NCBI GenBank assembly: GCA_023014335.1
Contig: JAECYW010000008.1
Span: 1,984,001-2,048,000, forward strand
Source: Galerina marginata
Taxonomy: Eukaryota; Basidiomycota; Agaricomycetes; Agaricales; Galerinaceae
Reading direction: 5' to 3'
Length of the DNA: 64,000 bases
This document shows, one piece after another, positions 60,399-64,000 of this stretch (the first letter of the stretch is position 1; the number at the start of each line of letters is the position of its first letter). The notes under the pieces were generated by a model, which was not told the origin of the DNA, made no database searches, and was given only the letters and a program-made list of their open reading frames with translations. A program made the translations under genes and the position numbers.

Positions 60399-63300
60399 CT
60401 ATTGCTCCAAAGGCGCAACAGTCGTTTCCGCCGCTTCCGGTGTAGCTTCCTGTATCTGCAACGAAGGAATAGATGTAGGTTGCTGGTGCTTCTCGGTGTC
60501 CACAAGTTCTGTTGACGGTTCTGCCAGTCCCATTCTTTCCTTTTCTATTTCCACCTCCTGAGCGACGGCGTCCGCATCCGCATCAGCAGAAACCTCTTCA
60601 GCAGGCAACAAAGTCGTCGGCTCCTCTTCCACTGCGACCTCTTCCGCCACTACCACTTCAGCCTCAGGAACAACAGCGACCTCAGCAGGCGCCGGAGGCC
60701 TAGGCGACGCCGACAACGACGAAGACCCGCTCAGGCTGCCATTAACAGGCACCTGCCCGCTCCGATACTGATACTTCACATTGCCCAGATCCGACAGCGA
60801 AGGGAACTCGAACTCCGTCAACTGCTCGGTCTCGGTCTCCTCCGCCTCCTTCTCCGCATACGCTATCTCCTCCCGCTTCTCCGCCTCCATAGCCGTGCCC
60901 TCCTTGTCTTTGTCCCCTCCGGTGCTGTATAGAGTCGCACCCAGCTTCCCCCTCCTCGACGTCGACCGCACGCGAATGCTCGACGGCCGCTTCAAGATCG
61001 CATCCGCCAGCATCTCATTAAATCCGCCTTCACTCTCGCTATACCCATCCCCATCCCCATCTTCCGGACCCTCTCCAGCCCCTTCCCCTCCTCCCTCCTC
61101 CTCCACCACTTCGCTCGCACTAAGCCCAATCCACCCATCTCCCACATCCTCCCACGCACCCCGCCCCGACATCCTCCCATTCACACCATGCGTCCTCGTC
61201 CTCGCTCGTCGCTTCCCATTCACCCCTCCAGGACTAGGCGACCCATGGTCAGGCGACACCGACCCCGAGCTCGACGTGCCAGCCGCGCTCGAGGGCCCGC
61301 TTCCCGAGCCTGAGAAGCCCAGGGCAGCAGCTGCCACCGCAGCCGAAGACAACTGCGAAGGCGAGGACGCAGAAGCAGGCCCTGAAGCGAACGCCTGCAT
61401 CTGTATCTGCGGCGTCGCAGAGAACGCTGGATAATGGTGCAGAAGGTGCGGGGACATCATCGGCGGCACAGGCGGAGATGGGAACATGGGTGAGAACATA
61501 TTTCCTAGGTGCGGCGACCCCGCGCTTTGTTGTTGGTGTTGGTGCTGTTGGTGTATAAACTGCATCTGCTGCGCATGCACCATCATCGCATGGGCATGGG
61601 CGTGCGGTGGTGGCGGGGGGTACGGGAAGAACGGGGAACCTGGCTGGTGCATGCCCATTGGCATTGGCATTGGCATTGGCGGGCTACCCAAACCCAAACC
61701 CATGCCCATCCCGAGGGCAGGCGAGGAAATGCCGTTCATATTCATCTGCAACGTGGGCATCATCTGCGAGAGGTGTAACGGCGGGGGCGGCGGGTGGGGG
61801 TGCGAGGGTGTCTGCGGCAGTTGCTGAGGTTGAGGACGAGGCTGCGGTGCAGGCGGCAGTTGCGTAGCACCTAGAGCATCATCATCTGCAGAAACCTCCA
61901 ACGAATCCGAGGCCTCAACGGAGCTGTCCGCAGACGAGGGCTCAGCAACAGCCTGAACCTTCTCCTGGGCCAAGTGCGGCGTCGGAGGCATTGAGGACGC
62001 TGCAGACCCTGCATTCCCAGAACTCTCAAAATATCCATTCGGGGCTGCAGAGCCTGTCGCCGACGTCACAGGCAACGTCGTGGTCGGCCCTGCATCGTCT
62101 GCAGGGTTGGCGGCTCCGGAACCTCCGTTATCGTGGACGCTGACGTCGACGTTGACATTTTGATTTTGATTTTGATTGGGGTTCGGATTCGGACTGGCGT
62201 TCGCGTTCGGGGTGTTGAGCTGCTGCAATTGCTGTTGTTGCTGTAGAAGAATCTGCTGTTGCTGCTGCAAAACCTGGGGATTCATGTGCGGGGCCATGCT
62301 GGAGAGCATCATGGCATACGTCTGCACCTGCTGCATTAAATGCCGTACATGAGTCTGGAGCTAAAATGGGTAGAAAAAGCGGAGGAGAAAACGAGTCAGT
62401 ATCGTGGTTTAACCTCATAGAGACGAACATGAATTAAGCCAAAATAAAGCAAGAGCGAGAAAAAGGGAAGTTGAGAAGCAGAAGATACGCCAGAAGGTGG
62501 CGAGCCAACTCAACTAAGCTCATGCCTAAAGGCCGAAGCCGAGAAATAGCACCTCCCATGACCAAATCATAACCAAAATCAAGTCCAAAACGGAATGGTT
62601 TGGCAAAACCAAAACCAAAAGCAATCGCAAAGAAAGAAAGAAACCCACCTCGCCCTCCCCCCTCCTCCAAGTCGCATTCTCCCACCTAAGCCCATCCGCC
62701 TCCTTCACCAATCTCTCCATCTCCGCCTTATGCTTCTCCTCCCTCAACCTCGCCGCCTCCAACGCACCCTTCAGCGACGCAAGCTGCGTCTGCGTCGACA
62801 GCGCAGGCATGCTGTTGTTCCCGCTGGTGTTGTTGGTGTTGGCGATGCTCCCCCCACCGCTTCCGTTTCCACTACTCCCGCCAACGCTGAAATTAGCAGA
62901 TGTAGGCGAGCGTGGGTGCGGCGAAGACGAGGTCGACGCGGATGCGGAAGAGGAGGACACGGAGAGCGGGTGCGGAGGCGGCGTGCTCCGCGAGGTTGAT
63001 GGCGTGAGTGGGCGGCGGGGGGGAGGCGCGCGTCGAGATATTGAGGTTGATGTTGGGGGGTTGTTGATATCGCCAGAGGCGAGGGGTGAGCGTATCCGGC
63101 TGGGGCCTAGAAAAAGGATAATACACGTGGTCAACAGCCGCAAAAAAAAATAAGATAAAAACGCAAGTACTTACCAGCCAAAGGCATAGGGTTCAGCGAA
63201 GGGAACGTGAACGCCTCTTCTTCCTCCTCTCTCTGCTTTTCCCCTTTCAAATTGAAGTTCAAATCACCGCCCAACAAAGGCGACGGCGACCCACGCCCAC

Positions 63301-64000
63301 CACCGACAGCAGCAGCAAAACTCGCGCGTGTCGGGGAATACAGCGACGCAGGATGCGTCGCAGACGCCGAGATACCAGCACCTGCGCCTTCACTGGCAGT
63401 AGAGACGGTAGAAAACGACGACGACGATGATACGGGGGCGTGCTGCAGCCTTGGAGGTTTCTTGTACGTCTCCTTCTCATGGCCCCTTTCTTTCTCCCTC
63501 TCCGGTAATTTTTGTTTCTCTTTCTCCTTATGACCACCAGCAACCCCATCCCACTCCCACCCACTCGAATTATCAGCCTTACTCTTCGCATTCTTCATCG
63601 GCGTACCAGGACCGGAGGCGGTACCCTTGGCCTTTTCCTTGCGCGGGTTTTTATCCTTCGCCTTTCCTCCATTCGCCTCCACTTCCGAGACCACAACGGA
63701 TCCCGGGTCGGATTTACTCTTATCCGCCTCCGGCTCCGTTAAGTGATCGTGCATCGTCGGCGTCGTCTTGGACGATCCCGACCCCGATCCTGACCCAGAA
63801 GCCGCAGTGGACAGCGCAGGCGAGGTCGCAGGAGTCCCTACACCGAGGTCAGACCCGAGGACAAGGCTGGAAGTGAGGCTAACGGGGGCGGTGGTGGCTG
63901 TTGACGTCGAGGTGGATGTGGAGACAGAGGTGCTGCGTGTGGTGATGGAAAACGCGGATTCGGATTCGGTGTCGACGGACGTGCTCTCTTTATTCTTATT
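60399..64000 (-). CDS. Q/P/S-rich coiled-coil hypothetical protein (5' end outside window)
   Basis: Not recognised. The reading runs in from the right edge, so the N-terminus is missing. Order: Ser/Thr-rich start (TSVSTSTSTSTATTAPVSLT), MHDHLTEPEADKSKSD, a Lys/Glu-rich segment (HKEKEKQKLPEREKERGHEK), AFTFPSLNPMPLAG, then after an intron a Ser/Pro region with RRPLTPSTSRSTPPPHPLSV. A coiled coil follows: LKGALEAARLREEKHKAEME and RLVKEADGLRWENATWRRGE, joined across a 290-nt intron to LQTHVRHLMQQVQTYAMMLS. The large last exon (60399-62361) has poly-Gln (VLQQQQQILLQQQQQLQQLN), NPNPNQNQNQN and MPMPMPMGM repeats, a Gly/Ser-rich middle, an FEFPSLSDLGNVKYQYRSGQ block and a Glu/Val-rich end. The composition suggests a nuclear or RNA-granule regulator; that is a guess. 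Confidence 0.7.
61656..61682 (+). repeat. Short in-frame microsatellite (ggcatt units)
   Basis: Tandem 6-bp units encode the MPMPMPM run of the Q-rich protein on the minus strand. A second such tract (ttttga units, 62157-62180) encodes NQNQNQ. Confidence 0.7.

Noticed and set aside
1..64000. CRISPR arrays, insertion sequences and bacterial operons
   Set aside because: The window is eukaryotic with spliceosomal introns; no array-like direct repeats with spacers and no transposase or reverse transcriptase motif were seen.

Overview
This is nuclear DNA from a filamentous basidiomycete, most likely a mushroom-forming Agaricomycete. The genes are broken by many short (about 45-75 nt) GT-AG introns. 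The recognisable proteins are of agaric type: an F-box protein with a Cys-rich tail, a NACHT-type NLR, a short WOPR regulator, a GH16 Kre6/Skn1-like protein, a large GT2 membrane glycosyltransferase and a GH95 fucosidase. Coding starts, stops and splice joins were read by eye; where a splice join was checked by frame, the entry says so.

Layout. 0.2-2.75 kb (-): F-box gene, divergent from MTR4 (2.9-6.6 kb, +). 6.9-8.9 kb (-): catalase. 9.5-10.9 kb: weak, unrecognised minus-strand reading frames. 11.4-12.4 kb (+): V-ATPase subunit E. 12.6 kb (-): intron-containing tRNA-Gly(GCC). 12.8-14.2 kb (+): RBM18-like RNA-binding protein. 15.4-18.9 kb (+): a Gly-rich, low-complexity unknown. 20.2-24.4 kb (-): GT2 glycosyltransferase. 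26.6-26.9 kb (-): small unknown protein. 27.3-29.6 kb (+): Kre6/Skn1-type GH16.

31.7-33.3 kb (+): aldo-keto reductase. 33.7-37.4 kb (+): NACHT NLR with a long unrecognised C-terminus. 37.7-40.1 kb (+): eIF3 subunit L, convergent with a WOPR (Gti1/Pac2) gene at 40.2-41.0 kb (-). 41.3-42.3 kb (+): Qc-type SNARE. 44.2-48.6 kb (+): type II P-type ATPase. 49.2-51.5 kb (-): tandem-repeat unknown protein. 51.6 kb (+): second tRNA-Gly. 51.9-53.2 kb (-): GNAT-Mss4 fusion. 53.4-57.0 kb (-): GH95 alpha-fucosidase. 57.5-59.6 kb: two nested-looking inverted-repeat structures around a third tRNA-Gly. 60.4 kb to the window end (-): Q-rich coiled-coil unknown, cut by the window edge.

Most genes are conserved housekeeping functions: RNA surveillance, translation initiation, vacuolar acidification, vesicle fusion, ion transport and wall glucan synthesis. 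The accessory part lies mainly between 31 and 60 kb. It holds the NLR, a possible gene relic, the repeat-expanded protein, tRNA genes and short inverted repeats that look like transposon or LTR remnants. I see no operon-like pathway cluster. The best candidates for something new are the unusual NLR C-terminus, the repeat-expanded protein and the inverted-repeat structures beside the tRNA.
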